Assembly: GCF_014638275.1 (NCBI RefSeq)
Contig: NZ_BMFJ01000004.1
Coordinates: forward strand, 62,001 to 126,000
Source of the DNA: Primorskyibacter flagellatus
GTDB taxonomy: Bacteria; Pseudomonadota; Alphaproteobacteria; Rhodobacterales; Rhodobacteraceae
Direction of reading: 5' to 3'
DNA: 64,000 nucleotides
Both the position numbers and the translations under genes were made by a program. This document shows positions 1-9,039 of this stretch, one piece after another. The notes beneath the pieces were generated by a model that had not been told where the DNA came from, did not search any database, and saw only the letters and a program-made list of their open reading frames with translations. How positions within the stretch are numbered: the first letter of the stretch is position 1; each line of letters starts with the position of its first letter.

Positions 1-1
1 C

Positions 2-3000
2 GCAGAGACGTACTTCGGCCTCGACGCGGCCAGCCTCACCATGGGGACCAGCGGCACCAACATCGGGCAGATCAAATCCAAGGGCCACGTCTACGCCGGC
101 GTCACCGGCGCGATGAGCCTCGGCGTGTCCAACGTCATCGACTCCAAGGGGGTCGACCTGCGCGTCGGTTCCCTGTCCTCCGCCGGGACGCTGCGCGCGA
201 CGGACATCATGGCCGTCACCTCCGCCACCGGGAACATCGCCAACACCGGCGCGATCTACGGCAAGACCATCGCGCTGTCCTCCGCCAAGGACGTGACCAA
301 CACCGGCACCATCGGCGCGGTCGGGGTCTCCGGCCAGTCGACCACCACGCTCGCCCAGATCCGGGGCGGCACGGTGTCGACCAACACCACCGCCGTGGTC
401 ACCAACTCCGGCACCATCCGGGCCGACGACATCTCCATCCAGACGCAGGGCACCGTGTCCAACAACGCGGGCGCCACGATCCACGCCACCAAAACGGCCG
501 AGGTCAATTCGACCAAGGCGGGCATCGTCAACGTCGGCATGCTGCGCGGCAAGGATGTCGACGTGCTCGGCAAGACCGACTTCGACAACCAGGGCACCAC
601 GCTGGCGACCGCCACCGTGCGCGCGCAGGCCGGGACAATCCGCAACCGGGTCATCAACGGCAGCGCGGCGAAGATCCAGGGCGACGTGATCTCGCTCGAC
701 GCGGACGCGGGCTGGATGGCGAACGACGGCACCATCGCGGGCACCACCGCTACCGGCATCCGGGCGCGTAACGGGTCGATCACCCTCTCGGCGGGCAGCG
801 TCACCGGGCGCGACATCTCCCTCATCGCGGCGGGTGGAGGCGTCTGGGTTCCGATCAACCTTTCCGCCGCAAACTCGATCTATGCCGAGGGCGAAACCGT
901 CGCCATGCGCGGCACCACAACCGGCACCAATGCGGTCACGCTGGTCTCCACCGCCTACAACGTGATCGTCGACAAGACCATTACGACCAAGAAGCTGATC
1001 ATCGAGGCCGCCAACGACCTGGAAACCAAGGCCGGGCTCATCCGCGGCACCGAACTGGTCCAGGTCCGCGCCAGCGACATCACCCGCCCCGATACCACGG
1101 CCACCAACCGCAAGCTGAGCGTCATCTCCGGCACGCTAAAGGACGTGGTCGTCGAAATCCGCAACGGCGACTTCGGCACCTATACCGAGGCCGACAACTC
1201 CGGCTACGAACTCGCGAACCTCACCGCGTCGGGCTCCATCAGCCTCGCCGCGACCGGCGGCAAGGCCTACCTGCGCGGCACGATCAATGCCGCCAACGAC
1301 GTGGTGATCCTGTCCAGCGGAGAGCTTTTCCTGCGCTCCGCCACCATCACCTCGGGCAAGGTGCTGCACCTGGAAAGCAACAACCGGGTGAAGCCGCAGG
1401 GATCGGTCACGCTGAACCCCGGCGACGCGCTGGAAATCATGCAGGGCAGCGGCTGGTTCTATACCAGCGAATGGCTGACCACGCAGAACATCAACTACAA
1501 CCTCGTCGCCTTCGCCAAACGGATCGTGGTCGACACCGACCAGCGCTTTACCGGCCATGACGTGACCTTCCGCGCGACCGAGAACATCGTGCAGCGCGAC
1601 CACGTCATCTCCGCCCGCAAGATCCTCTATGCCGCCGCCAACGACATCCTGATCGAATGGGACGGTTTCGACTGGCGCGACGCCAATCCGGGCGTGGCCA
1701 ACACCGGCGATTACTGGAACGTGGCCGACGCGGGCATCCGCGGCCACACCCTGCTGGCCCAGGCCGCCGGGATGACGCTCTACGCGGGCAACGACATCCA
1801 CCTGATCTCGGGCAAGATCCACACCGGCGGCGACCTCGCGCTGGTGGCGGGGGGCAATATCCTCTCCGAGCCGTTCTACCTGGAAAGCTACGAAGACAGC
1901 CGCCCCGGCGGGATCGGCTGGTCCTTCGACAGCAAGTACAAGGCCGTCCTGTCGGGCCACAACATCAACAACGTCCAGCTGACCGAACTGCGCGCCTACG
2001 AAAACATCCTCTCCGCCACCGGCAGCGTATCGATCATGGCGACCGGCAACATCGACCTGATCGGCACCCAGGTCACGGCGACCAACGGCGGCATCACCAT
2101 CCACTCCGCACAGGGCACCATCACCATGGCCGCCGCGCCGGGGTTCTGGATGTACAACCACCAGACCACGACCACGAAGAAAAGCTGGTTCGGCCTGAAG
2201 AAGACCACCATCACCACGACCTACGACGCCTACGACGACCTCTACAAACCCACCACGATCAAGGCGCAGAACGGTCAGGTCTACATCGCCAGCGCTGCCG
2301 CGCCCTCGGGTGACTACAACCGGATCATCAGCGCCGGCACCCAGATCGTCGCGAAATCCATGCTGCTGTCGACGCTGAACGGCGGCGCGGGCGGCGGGTC
2401 GATCACGCTTGGCACCTATGCGGCGGAATCCCGTGTCTCCACCACGACCAAGTCGAAAAGCACCTTCATCGGGATCACCTACCGCAACCGCACCAACTCC
2501 ACCGCCAAGACGGCGACCTTCAACTCCGGCAACGACCTGCTGGCGGATGACACGCTCACCATCACCTCGGGCAAGAATCTGACGATCCAGGACGGCAACC
2601 TCGCCGCCAAGACGATCACCCTCTCCGCGCTTGGCAACCTGAACATCCTCGCCTCCATCAACTCAGAAAAGAGCCAGAGCTACACCAACAAGCAGAACCT
2701 CGTCACGATCACCACGATCCAGGAGGGCTACGACCGCCAGACCGCCTCCCTTCCGCAGATCACCTCGCCCAACCCGGTGGTGTTCTCCATCGGCGGGTCG
2801 GCACATATCGCGGCGGCCCCGGCGGTGAGCCTGAACTCGCAGCTGCTGACGATCATCGGCTCGCGGACCTTCGGCACGACGCTGGACCCGCTGCACACCA
2901 CCGCGGCGCGCACCGCTGCGGCGGCCACGGCGGCAACCGTCACCACCGACTACACCCGCGCCTACGCCCTGCCCGGCGCGACGAACGGGGCGCAATACGC

Positions 3001-4777
3001 CTACCTCGACCAGCTGATGGACGACTACAACGCGACCTACAGCACCATCATGCTGCGCGACCACAGCTGGTACGACAAGCAGGTCCGCCTGACGCCCGCC
3101 TTCCAGGCCCTGCTCTCCATCGCCGTCAGCGCGGTGACGGGTCCGGCCGGGCTCGGCCTCTCGGGCTGGCAGGCGGCGGCGGCGAACGCGCTGATTTCCG
3201 GCGGGATCGAGGGCGCCATCACCGGCAACCTCGACCCGTCGCAGGTGCTGCGCAACGCGGTACTCGCGGGCGGCTCGGCCTATATCTCCGGCGTCATCAC
3301 GACGAACTTCCAGCTTGGCACGGCGCTCGGCCTCTCCGACGCAAGCCCCTTCGCCAGCGGCCTCGGCGCGCAGTTCTCGCCCCAGGCCGTGGTGAACCGC
3401 CTGAGCGACCAGATCGTCAACAGGATGGTGACCAACGTCGTCTACGGCCAGCCGGTCTTCTCAGGCTTCGACACGCTCGGCCGCACCTTCCTCGTGACCG
3501 AAGCCATGGGCGTCGTCCAGTTCGGCATCGGCAACCTCGGCACCGGCACCGCCAGCTGGGAGGGCTCCCTCCCCCATATCCTCCTGCACGGAGGCGTCGG
3601 CTGCGTCGCGATCCTGGCTCTCAACGGGAACTGCGCCAGCGGCTTCTTCGCGGGCGCGAGCCAGGCGGTTCTGGCCGGGTCGGGGCTGAGCAATGAACAG
3701 AAGGCGGCGCTGGCGCCGCTGATCGGGGGGCTGGCTGGCTTCCTCTGGGCGGATGGCCTGGCAATCGGCGTGTCCTTCGGGTCCACGATCGCCACGTCGG
3801 GGCTTGCAAACAACTACCTCCACCACGCGGAAGCACGGCGCAAGGCAGAGATCGTCGCGGCACTGCAGGTCTGCCAGTCACAGAGCAACTGTACCAACGC
3901 ACAGATCAACGCGCTCCAGCGTGAGCTTGACGAAATCGAAACGCTCGACCGGGTCCGGGACGCCGCGGCGATGGCGGCGTGCCGCAACCAGATTTCTCAG
4001 GCGTGTTTCGAGGCAATCCGCGACGTGAGCGCTGCGGTGGACTCCTATCTCGGCACGTCCGACGGCTTCAACCAACTCTGGGCCGATAACCAGCGGGCCG
4101 GTCTGCTGCGCGGAACCATCATGTCCGGGCCGGCGTGGAATCCGGAAGCCTTCGGTCTGGGCATGGTCGCAGGCGCGCTCGCCGTGACCAACGTGATGGC
4201 CTTCAACGCCACCATCCGGTATGCCGCCCAGATCTGCGCGCGCGAACCGATTTGTACGGCTGCCGTCGCGGGCGAGATGCTGGGAACCGAGGTTCTTGCG
4301 GAATTCTCCGGCACCAATGTGGTCGTAAGCAGCGGAACGAAGCGTCTCGGCACCGTCGATCTCACCGTGCAGCCGATCACCTTAACCCGCGTGACGCCGC
4401 CGCAGTCCGAACGCGATACCGTCGCCATGCTCGGCGGGCTGAGCGACGACCTGCGGATACAGGTCAGCTACTTCAACGGTCGCGAAGTCCGCTATGGATA
4501 CCCCGGAAGCGTCCGGCCCGACATTGTGGTGTGCAACGACATCGCCTGCGAAGTGAAGAACTATGACCTGAGCAACGGATACTCCAACCTGGTGAGAAAC
4601 GTTGCCGGGCAGGCGGCACAGCGCGAAGTGCATCTTCCCGCCGGCATGGTCCAGCAGGTCTACATCGATATCCGCGGACAGACTGTCACCGCCTCGACCC
4701 AGGCGGCCATCCGGGTGTCGATTGAAACGCAGACCAACGGTGTGATACCGGCATCCAGCGTGTTCTTCATCCAGTAA
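2..4777 (+). CDS. CdiA/filamentous-hemagglutinin-type exoprotein with nuclease-like C-terminal toxin (5' end outside window)
   Basis: This is the C-terminal part of a very large two-partner-secretion exoprotein. The reading frame is open to the left edge, so the true start, signal peptide and TPS domain lie upstream. About 900 residues of Gly/Thr/Asn-rich beta-helical hemagglutinin repeats are followed by a DUF637-like hydrophobic Ala/Gly segment (about bp 3090-3300). A pretoxin motif NNYLHHAE lies near bp 3809, and a Cys-containing linker follows. The last 130 residues differ in style and contain RPD-x9-ExK (bp 4514-4558; IACEVKNYD), the core of PD-(D/E)XK nucleases. By analogy with CDI systems the tail would be delivered into neighbouring cells and cut nucleic acid. 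Immunity-like genes follow directly. Family is confident; nuclease activity is inferred. Confidence 0.85.
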   Translation, partial: AETYFGLDAASLTMGTSGTNIGQIKSKGHVYAGVTGAMSLGVSNVIDSKGVDLRVGSLSSAGTLRATDIMAVTSATGNIANTGAIYGKTIALSSAKDVTNTGTIGAVGVSGQSTTTLAQIRGGTVSTNTTAVVTNSGTIRADDISIQTQGTVSNNAGATIHATKTAEVNSTKAGIVNVGMLRGKDVDVLGKTDFDNQGTTLATATVRAQAGTIRNRVINGSAAKIQGDVISLDADAGWMANDGTIAGTTATGIRARNGSITLSAGSVTGRDISLIAAGGGVWVPINLSAANSIYAEGETVAMRGTTTGTNAVTLVSTAYNVIVDKTITTKKLIIEAANDLETKAGLIRGTELVQVRASDITRPDTTATNRKLSVISGTLKDVVVEIRNGDFGTYTEADNSGYELANLTASGSISLAATGGKAYLRGTINAANDVVILSSGELFLRSATITSGKVLHLESNNRVKPQGSVTLNPGDALEIMQGSGWFYTSEWLTTQNINYNLVAFAKRIVVDTDQRFTGHDVTFRATENIVQRDHVISARKILYAAANDILIEWDGFDWRDANPGVANTGDYWNVADAGIRGHTLLAQAAGMTLYAGNDIHLISGKIHTGGDLALVAGGNILSEPFYLESYEDSRPGGIGWSFDSKYKAVLSGHNINNVQLTELRAYENILSATGSVSIMATGNIDLIGTQVTATNGGITIHSAQGTITMAAAPGFWMYNHQTTTTKKSWFGLKKTTITTTYDAYDDLYKPTTIKAQNGQVYIASAAAPSGDYNRIISAGTQIVAKSMLLSTLNGGAGGGSITLGTYAAESRVSTTTKSKSTFIGITYRNRTNSTAKTATFNSGNDLLADDTLTITSGKNLTIQDGNLAAKTITLSALGNLNILASINSEKSQSYTNKQNLVTITTIQEGYDRQTASLPQITSPNPVVFSIGGSAHIAAAPAVSLNSQLLTIIGSRTFGTTLDPLHTTAARTAAAATAATVTTDYTRAYALPGATNGAQYAYLDQLMDDYNATYSTIMLRDHSWYDKQVRLTPAFQALLSIAVSAVTGPAGLGLSGWQAAAANALISGGIEGAITGNLDPSQVLRNAVLAGGSAYISGVITTNFQLGTALGLSDASPFASGLGAQFSPQAVVNRLSDQIVNRMVTNVVYGQPVFSGFDTLGRTFLVTEAMGVVQFGIGNLGTGTASWEGSLPHILLHGGVGCVAILALNGNCASGFFAGASQAVLAGSGLSNEQKAALAPLIGGLAGFLWADGLAIGVSFGSTIATSGLANNYLHHAEARRKAEIVAALQVCQSQSNCTNAQINALQRELDEIETLDRVRDAAAMAACRNQISQACFEAIRDVSAAVDSYLGTSDGFNQLWADNQRAGLLRGTIMSGPAWNPEAFGLGMVAGALAVTNVMAFNATIRYAAQICAREPICTAAVAGEMLGTEVLAEFSGTNVVVSSGTKRLGTVDLTVQPITLTRVTPPQSERDTVAMLGGLSDDLRIQVSYFNGREVRYGYPGSVRPDIVVCNDIACEVKNYDLSNGYSNLVRNVAGQAAQREVHLPAGMVQQVYIDIRGQTVTASTQAAIRVSIETQTNGVIPASSVFFIQ

Positions 4778-4789
4778 GAGGCAGAATCG

Positions 4790-5317
4790 GTGGCGGCAGA
4801 CATCCACCCCGCGGTGCGGCAACTGACGAATACCTTCGGCGTCATCGGTCCCGGCCTTCTTAAGGTCGTCGGAGCGCGCTCGGATGTGCTCGGCTTCTTC
4901 CTCCTTCTGGACCGGGTCGCCGCACCCGCGGATTTCCCCCTGATCCGGAGCGATTTCTTCAGGGGCTGGGTGTCGTGCGGGGATGAGGCCACGCTGCAGG
5001 CCGAAATCGGTGACATCAGGGCTCTGTTCGCAGGTCTGCCCGCAAAGGACGACCTGCTGGCCGAATGCGAATTCACGGCAGAGTTTCTCGATCATACCGG
5101 CCGAGGGACACTGCTCGACATATGCGAGATACATCTCGCCGCAGCAGAGGCCGCGATCGATACGATGACCGAAATGGTCAGGCTCACCGGCCCGCGCGAC
5201 ACCTACCGCATCGGTGCTGGCCCGACTTCCATCGTCGCCAACGCGCGCATGAGCAGACTGCCAAGGGACGCCTATTTTCAGCCCGGCCCGCCGCTGTGGC
5301 TGTCATCCGAGGTCTGA
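4790..5317 (+). CDS. Putative immunity protein next to the CdiA-like toxin
   Basis: This 175-residue cytoplasmic protein has no signal peptide or membrane segment. It begins with GTG 12 bp after the toxin stop, behind a purine-rich AAGAGG. I do not recognise the family. Its position, exactly where CDI systems place the cognate immunity gene, is the reason for the call. Residues 29-75 (ending AEIGDI) and 141-171 (IGAGPTSIV to PGPPLWL) recur in the N-terminal part of the gene at 7426-8391, but the 65 residues between them are missing there. This shows that relatives of this gene have been recombined in the island. A role other than immunity cannot be excluded. Confidence 0.6.
   Translation: MAADIHPAVRQLTNTFGVIGPGLLKVVGARSDVLGFFLLLDRVAAPADFPLIRSDFFRGWVSCGDEATLQAEIGDIRALFAGLPAKDDLLAECEFTAEFLDHTGRGTLLDICEIHLAAAEAAIDTMTEMVRLTGPRDTYRIGAGPTSIVANARMSRLPRDAYFQPGPPLWLSSEV
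5210..5302 (+). repeat. Direct repeat copy A, 3' end of the first immunity-like gene
   Basis: This 93-bp segment encodes IGAGPTSIV through PGPPLWL. It matches 7645-7737 over its full length without gaps, with 18 differences by my hand count (about 80% identity). The two copies bracket three other immunity-like genes. Confidence 0.75.
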
Positions 5318-5462
5318 TACCTCAGCCGTGCGGACAGTGGTGATCTCCGTTCCCGTATCGGCCACCGCAATCGGGGCCTCACGACCGGCCCCGGCCGGGT
5401 CCAAATACCGCAGCCGATGACCTACGCCATCGGCCTTGTGGTTCCGCCGCTCATGTTAGGAA

Positions 5463-5903
5463 ATGGAACGATTGTTGACTGACCCTCACACATTTGCATC
5501 GCTTGTGTCCGACAACCAATGCAAAAGTCTTCTCAGGGATGCTCAGGAAGCGTTGACCCTGGTCCCAAGCATTCCACCGAAGTTCCTGCAAGAGGCTCGT
5601 TCCGCTCTCGACATCGCCGAGAGGGTTGCTGGTGGAGAAACCTCGCTCCTGCCTGAACTCATTCGCACGGTGAACGACGTCGACACCGAAAACGACTTCC
5701 CGACATGGGCAGGCCTGGTCGGCCATGACACCGACATCGCTGCCGCTCTCGACATCGGCGGATATGCCTGCGGGTTCGTTGCGCGCATTGTGGCGGAGCG
5801 GACGGGTTACGACCTGTTGCCTGACCCGGTTATCGAGGCGCGGCCTGAGTATCGCGATTATTTTGTGGCACAGTTGGAACGACTCCGACTTGCAGCTCGC
5901 TGA
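5463..5903 (+). CDS. Putative orphan immunity protein, paralogue of the 8602-9039 product
   Basis: This 146-residue soluble protein has no recognised domain. Its C-terminal two thirds align with the product of 8602-9039: LDIAERVAGGETSLLPELI against LDLTERVLAGDTALLPDLI, then a shared AYAxGFxARxxAERTG-like stretch and a DPVxEAR motif. The two paralogues lie about 3 kb apart in one toxin-immunity island, which suggests duplication and divergence of immunity genes. The ATG at 5463 follows TTAGGA closely. The 145 bp upstream (5318-5462) show no gene and no clear promoter. Confidence 0.55.
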   Translation: MERLLTDPHTFASLVSDNQCKSLLRDAQEALTLVPSIPPKFLQEARSALDIAERVAGGETSLLPELIRTVNDVDTENDFPTWAGLVGHDTDIAAALDIGGYACGFVARIVAERTGYDLLPDPVIEARPEYRDYFVAQLERLRLAAR

Positions 5904-5964
5904 TGCTGACTCAGGCTGCAATCTGCATCAGCCGGGCCGACGTCACCAAGTGCGAACCTGTCCG

Positions 5965-6696
5965 ATGGGTCACTCTCAGAGGAACAACCACCTGAAAACC
6001 GAAATCCTCGCCATCACCGCCGCCACCGCCCCCCGCGCCGCCGAGGAAGGCTGGCGGTTGCGCAAGTCCGGGACGCGCTTTTCCCGCGATCTCTGCCCGG
6101 GCGTGACTTTGCATGTCGAACCGCGGTTCATCTTCCAGCACCAGGGCCTGATCTGCCTGACTGCCCCTGTCGCCCCGGTTGAAAGCCGGGCCGTGGGCCG
6201 GGTGCTGAAACAGGTCTTCGGGACCTCCGGTATCGGTCCGGTCTGCCATGACTTCAACGTCATCAATGCCGATCCCGACCGCCGCTCTCCGGGTCTGAAG
6301 GCGCGGTTCGATGCCTCCTCCGTGCACTTCATCGACATGGAGGTCCCCGGCTACGACGACTCCAACGGCCACTACCAGACCGAAACCCTGCCCGACTACC
6401 TTGCCGAACTGCGCAAGACCGCACTGACCGTGATGCAGGAGGACTACGACCTCAGTTCCGAAGCCGCGTTCCTGCGCAGCCTGCCGACCCGCCGCACTCC
6501 GGGGGATGCGTACTACGGCAATCCCCACACCGCACACGTCTCCTTCGCCGTCACCCGCATCCTGTGCGGAGAGACCGACGCCGTCGCCCGCCTCCGCGCC
6601 GACCACCCGGACTGGATCGGCGGACAGGCTGCAAAGCTTCTCGACCGGCTGGAGGCCGCCGCGCCCGAAGTCGCGCCGCTTGCCGACGGGGCCTGA
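5965..6696 (+). CDS. Putative immunity protein, first of a tandem paralogue pair
   Basis: This 243-residue soluble protein begins at MGHSQRNNHLKTEIL. The open frame extends further upstream, but that part is composition noise, and homology with the next gene begins at this ATG. It aligns along its whole length with the 6704-7429 product: HLKTEILAIT, SG-x-RFSR, PGVTLHVEP, KGLICL-like, SVHFID, QTE-LPDYLA-LR, SSEAAFL and TRILCGE motifs are all shared. The family resembles suppressor-of-fused-like or DUF-type immunity proteins in size, but I cannot name it. It lies between toxin-proximal genes in an apparent immunity array. Confidence 0.6.
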   Translation: MGHSQRNNHLKTEILAITAATAPRAAEEGWRLRKSGTRFSRDLCPGVTLHVEPRFIFQHQGLICLTAPVAPVESRAVGRVLKQVFGTSGIGPVCHDFNVINADPDRRSPGLKARFDASSVHFIDMEVPGYDDSNGHYQTETLPDYLAELRKTALTVMQEDYDLSSEAAFLRSLPTRRTPGDAYYGNPHTAHVSFAVTRILCGETDAVARLRADHPDWIGGQAAKLLDRLEAAAPEVAPLADGA

Positions 6697-6703
6697 GCGA
6701 CGC

Positions 6704-7429
6704 ATGGGGGACTGGATGAGCGGCCACCTGAAAACCGAAATCCTCGCGATCACCTCAGCCTCCGCTCCCGGGGCCGAGGCGGACGGGTGGCGATACAGCA
6801 AGTCCGGGCCGCGCTTTTCCCGCCTCCTCTACCCGGGCGTGACGCTGCATGTCGAACCGGGGTACACCTTCATCGAAAAGGGGCTCATCTGCCTTGCCCA
6901 GCCTCTGGCCTGGGTCCGGAGCGATGCCTTCGCGACCGCGCTGAAGCAGGTGTTCGGCAAGACCGGAACCGGGCCGGCACTCTGTTCCCTGCGGACGCCG
7001 GACCGGGATCGTCGCCTGCCTGGTTTTCTCCGGCAGTTTCCGACCCCTTCCGTGCATTTCATCGACATCGATGCGCCCGGCTTCACGCCCGAGAAGGGCT
7101 ATTTCCAGACCGAAGCCCTGCCGGACTACCTGGCCGGTCTGCGGACCACGCTGGCCGCAATCGCGGCGGAGGACTTCTCGACGTCCTCGGAAGCAGCCTT
7201 CCTGCACGGACTGCCCGCGGCCTGCGATCCGGTGACGATCGCCACGCGTTACCACTGCGCACCGCACGGCGCGATGGCCGCCTTCGCCCTGACGCGGATG
7301 CTCTGCGGCGAAACCGGCGTGATCGACAGGATCCGGGCCGACCATGGTCAGGCCCTGCACTGGCGTGACGCGCAAACGCTGGAAACGCTGGCCGGCGCGC
7401 CTGTTCCCCGCGTAATAACCGCGGAGTGA
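6704..7429 (+). CDS. Putative immunity protein, second of the tandem paralogue pair
   Basis: This 241-residue paralogue of the preceding gene begins with ATG at 6704 (MGDWMSGHLKTEIL), 7 bp after the previous stop; a second in-frame ATG at 6716 is possible. The conserved skeleton is PGVTLHVEP, KGLICLAQP, SVHFIDID, TEALPDYLAGLR, SSEAAFLHGLP and TRMLCGE. Its stop overlaps a GTG codon at 7426 that can start the next gene, so the genes are probably co-translated. Tandem divergent paralogues are what is expected when one cell collects immunity to several related toxins. Function is inferred from context only. Confidence 0.6.
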   Translation: MGDWMSGHLKTEILAITSASAPGAEADGWRYSKSGPRFSRLLYPGVTLHVEPGYTFIEKGLICLAQPLAWVRSDAFATALKQVFGKTGTGPALCSLRTPDRDRRLPGFLRQFPTPSVHFIDIDAPGFTPEKGYFQTEALPDYLAGLRTTLAAIAAEDFSTSSEAAFLHGLPAACDPVTIATRYHCAPHGAMAAFALTRMLCGETGVIDRIRADHGQALHWRDAQTLETLAGAPVPRVITAE

Positions 7430-8391
7430 CCCGTTCGATGCCCGCTCCACCGGAAAGTCCAAGGATGCCCGCAGCCCCCCGCGCCCCGCACCCGACCATC
7501 GCGGAGCGCGCCGACATGATCGGCTTTTTCCGGCTTCTCGACGCACGCGCGGCGGAGGGCGATTTCCCCCTGACACGGGCGGAGTTCTACCGGGGCTGGG
7601 TGGACTGCAGGCAGGCGTCAGCCTTGCATGCAGAGGTCGGGGGCATCGGTGCCGGGCCGACCTCCATCGTCGCCGATGCGCGGATGAGCCAACCGTCGCG
7701 CGACGCCTACTTCCAGCCCGGTCCGCCACTCTGGCTGCTGAACGACCCATGGGGGAACGGGATGGGCGGACACCTCAAGGCCGAAATCCTCTCGGCGGCC
7801 CCCTCCGGCCGCAGTGACAGGTCTGACATGCCGCCCGTTCCGCCCCGGTCGTTCCGCCAGCGCCTCTCCGCCCTGTTCCGCCCCCGCCCTGCCCTGCCGG
7901 AGGTCATCGAACTGGGGCCGGAGACCCGGATCACCTCGCGCCGGACCCTGCTCACCTACCTCCGCGACCAGGGGTGGGAGATCTGGCGGTTCTCCGACGG
8001 CTCCGTCGCTGTGCGGGACCTCGGCGACCGGCGGCTCAAGCTCGACGTGCGGGCGGGAGCGTCCACCTACGGTTTTTCCGCCGACCTCTACGCCGCCCTC
8101 TCCCGTCCCGACTATGACGACGTCATGCATGCCGTGATGCCCGACCCGTTCGAAAAGCGGATGGTGCCCGCTGTCCTGGGCGGCACCGATTTCCTGCTTC
8201 CCCCGCAGCCCGAAATCGACGGCCCGCGCGACATCGACCCGCTTGTCGCAAGGGCCGTGGCATGGGCGAAGGCCCAGGACCCGGTCGCGCAGATCCTGCG
8301 GCAGGCCGCCCCGCCGACCCCGCACGCTTTGCCGACCGCACCGAAATCCAGCGCCCCTCTCCGCCTGACAGGAACCCTCCGCCATGTATGA
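7426..8391 (+). CDS. Chimeric immunity-like gene (fusion of a deleted upstream-type gene with an unrelated tail)
   Basis: This 321-residue protein starts at GTG 7426 (overlapping the previous stop) or ATG 7438. Residues about 26-72 and 73-104 match residues 29-75 and 141-171 of the 4790 product, with the intervening 65 residues removed. Residues 113-122 (MGGHLKAEIL) match the N-terminal signature of the two 240-residue immunity-like proteins, after which the sequence diverges completely. The frame therefore looks like a recombination product that joined two gene starts and lost a stop codon. Whether the fused protein works, or the second half is translated from its own ATG at 7762, cannot be seen. 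Confidence 0.55.
   Translation: MTRSMPAPPESPRMPAAPRAPHPTIAERADMIGFFRLLDARAAEGDFPLTRAEFYRGWVDCRQASALHAEVGGIGAGPTSIVADARMSQPSRDAYFQPGPPLWLLNDPWGNGMGGHLKAEILSAAPSGRSDRSDMPPVPPRSFRQRLSALFRPRPALPEVIELGPETRITSRRTLLTYLRDQGWEIWRFSDGSVAVRDLGDRRLKLDVRAGASTYGFSADLYAALSRPDYDDVMHAVMPDPFEKRMVPAVLGGTDFLLPPQPEIDGPRDIDPLVARAVAWAKAQDPVAQILRQAAPPTPHALPTAPKSSAPLRLTGTLRHV
7645..7737 (+). repeat. Direct repeat copy B, inside the chimeric gene
   Basis: This 93-bp segment is about 80% identical and gap-free to 5210-5302. Its right end marks the point where the chimeric gene leaves similarity to the 4790 gene, so it is a likely recombination footprint. Confidence 0.75.
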
Positions 8392-8605
8392 CCACGACCA
8401 GCTTGTCGAAAAACTCCGCCAGTTCCTCACCGCCCCGACCGAGGCCGGGCAGGACCGGCTGGCGGAGGAGATCAGCGCCAACGTCATCGACCCCGCATGG
8501 ACCGACCGGATTTTCTACTCCGACGCCCATGTGGATGCGGAGGGGCGGGTGAACTACGACACGCTCGCCGCCGAAATCCTCTCCTACCGGGCGATACGGC
8601 TGTGA
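8384..8605 (+). CDS. Small immunity-like protein, distantly reminiscent of colicin/pyocin immunity proteins
   Basis: This 73-residue acidic protein's ATG overlaps the end of the chimeric gene by 8 bp. The segment TDRIFYSDAHVD followed by a helix resembles by eye the TDLIYYPSDN-helix region of colicin E immunity proteins (Im7/Im9). The likeness is weak and the protein is shorter than those. The stop overlaps the GTG of the next gene (GTGA), so it sits in a translationally coupled set. If the likeness is real, the protein would block a nuclease toxin. Confidence 0.45.
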   Translation: MYDHDQLVEKLRQFLTAPTEAGQDRLAEEISANVIDPAWTDRIFYSDAHVDAEGRVNYDTLAAEILSYRAIRL

Positions 8606-9039
8606 ACGGGGCCACCTGGGACAGTTTCATGACTCTGGACGAAGACGCGCAGGCCCGCTTCCTGATCGCAGAGGCCCGCCGGGCCACCGCGCTCGACCTC
8701 GACTGCGACGCGGACATCCCGGTGCTGCTGGACGCAACGCTCGACCTGACGGAAAGGGTGCTTGCCGGGGACACCGCCCTGCTGCCCGATCTGATCCGCT
8801 TCCTCGACGATCCGGAGATGGAGCGCGATTTCATGGCCATTTTCAACCGCACAGGGACCGGCACCCGGGCCAGTGCAGCCAATGACCTTGTCGCCTATGC
8901 CGCCGGGTTCACCGCCCGGATGATGGCCGAAAGGACCGGTTTCGGCTCTGTTCCCGACCCGGTCAACGAAGCCCGGGCCTGGATCTGGGACTACTACCGT
9001 GACCAGTCCGCATTCCTCGGTCTCGCTCAGTCCCAGTAG
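8602..9039 (+). CDS. Putative orphan immunity protein, paralogue of the 5463-5903 product
   Basis: This 145-residue protein starts at the GTG overlapping the previous stop; ATG 8629 is the alternative. The GTG start gives a length equal to its 146-residue paralogue at 5463-5903 and extends the alignment into the N-terminus. Shared blocks are LDLTERVLAGDTALLPDLI, YAAGFTARMMAERTG and DPVNEAR. Its 3' end overlaps the convergent flhB stop by 13 bp, so the toxin-immunity island directly abuts the flagellar cluster with no spacer. Confidence 0.55.
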   Translation: MNGATWDSFMTLDEDAQARFLIAEARRATALDLDCDADIPVLLDATLDLTERVLAGDTALLPDLIRFLDDPEMERDFMAIFNRTGTGTRASAANDLVAYAAGFTARMMAERTGFGSVPDPVNEARAWIWDYYRDQSAFLGLAQSQ

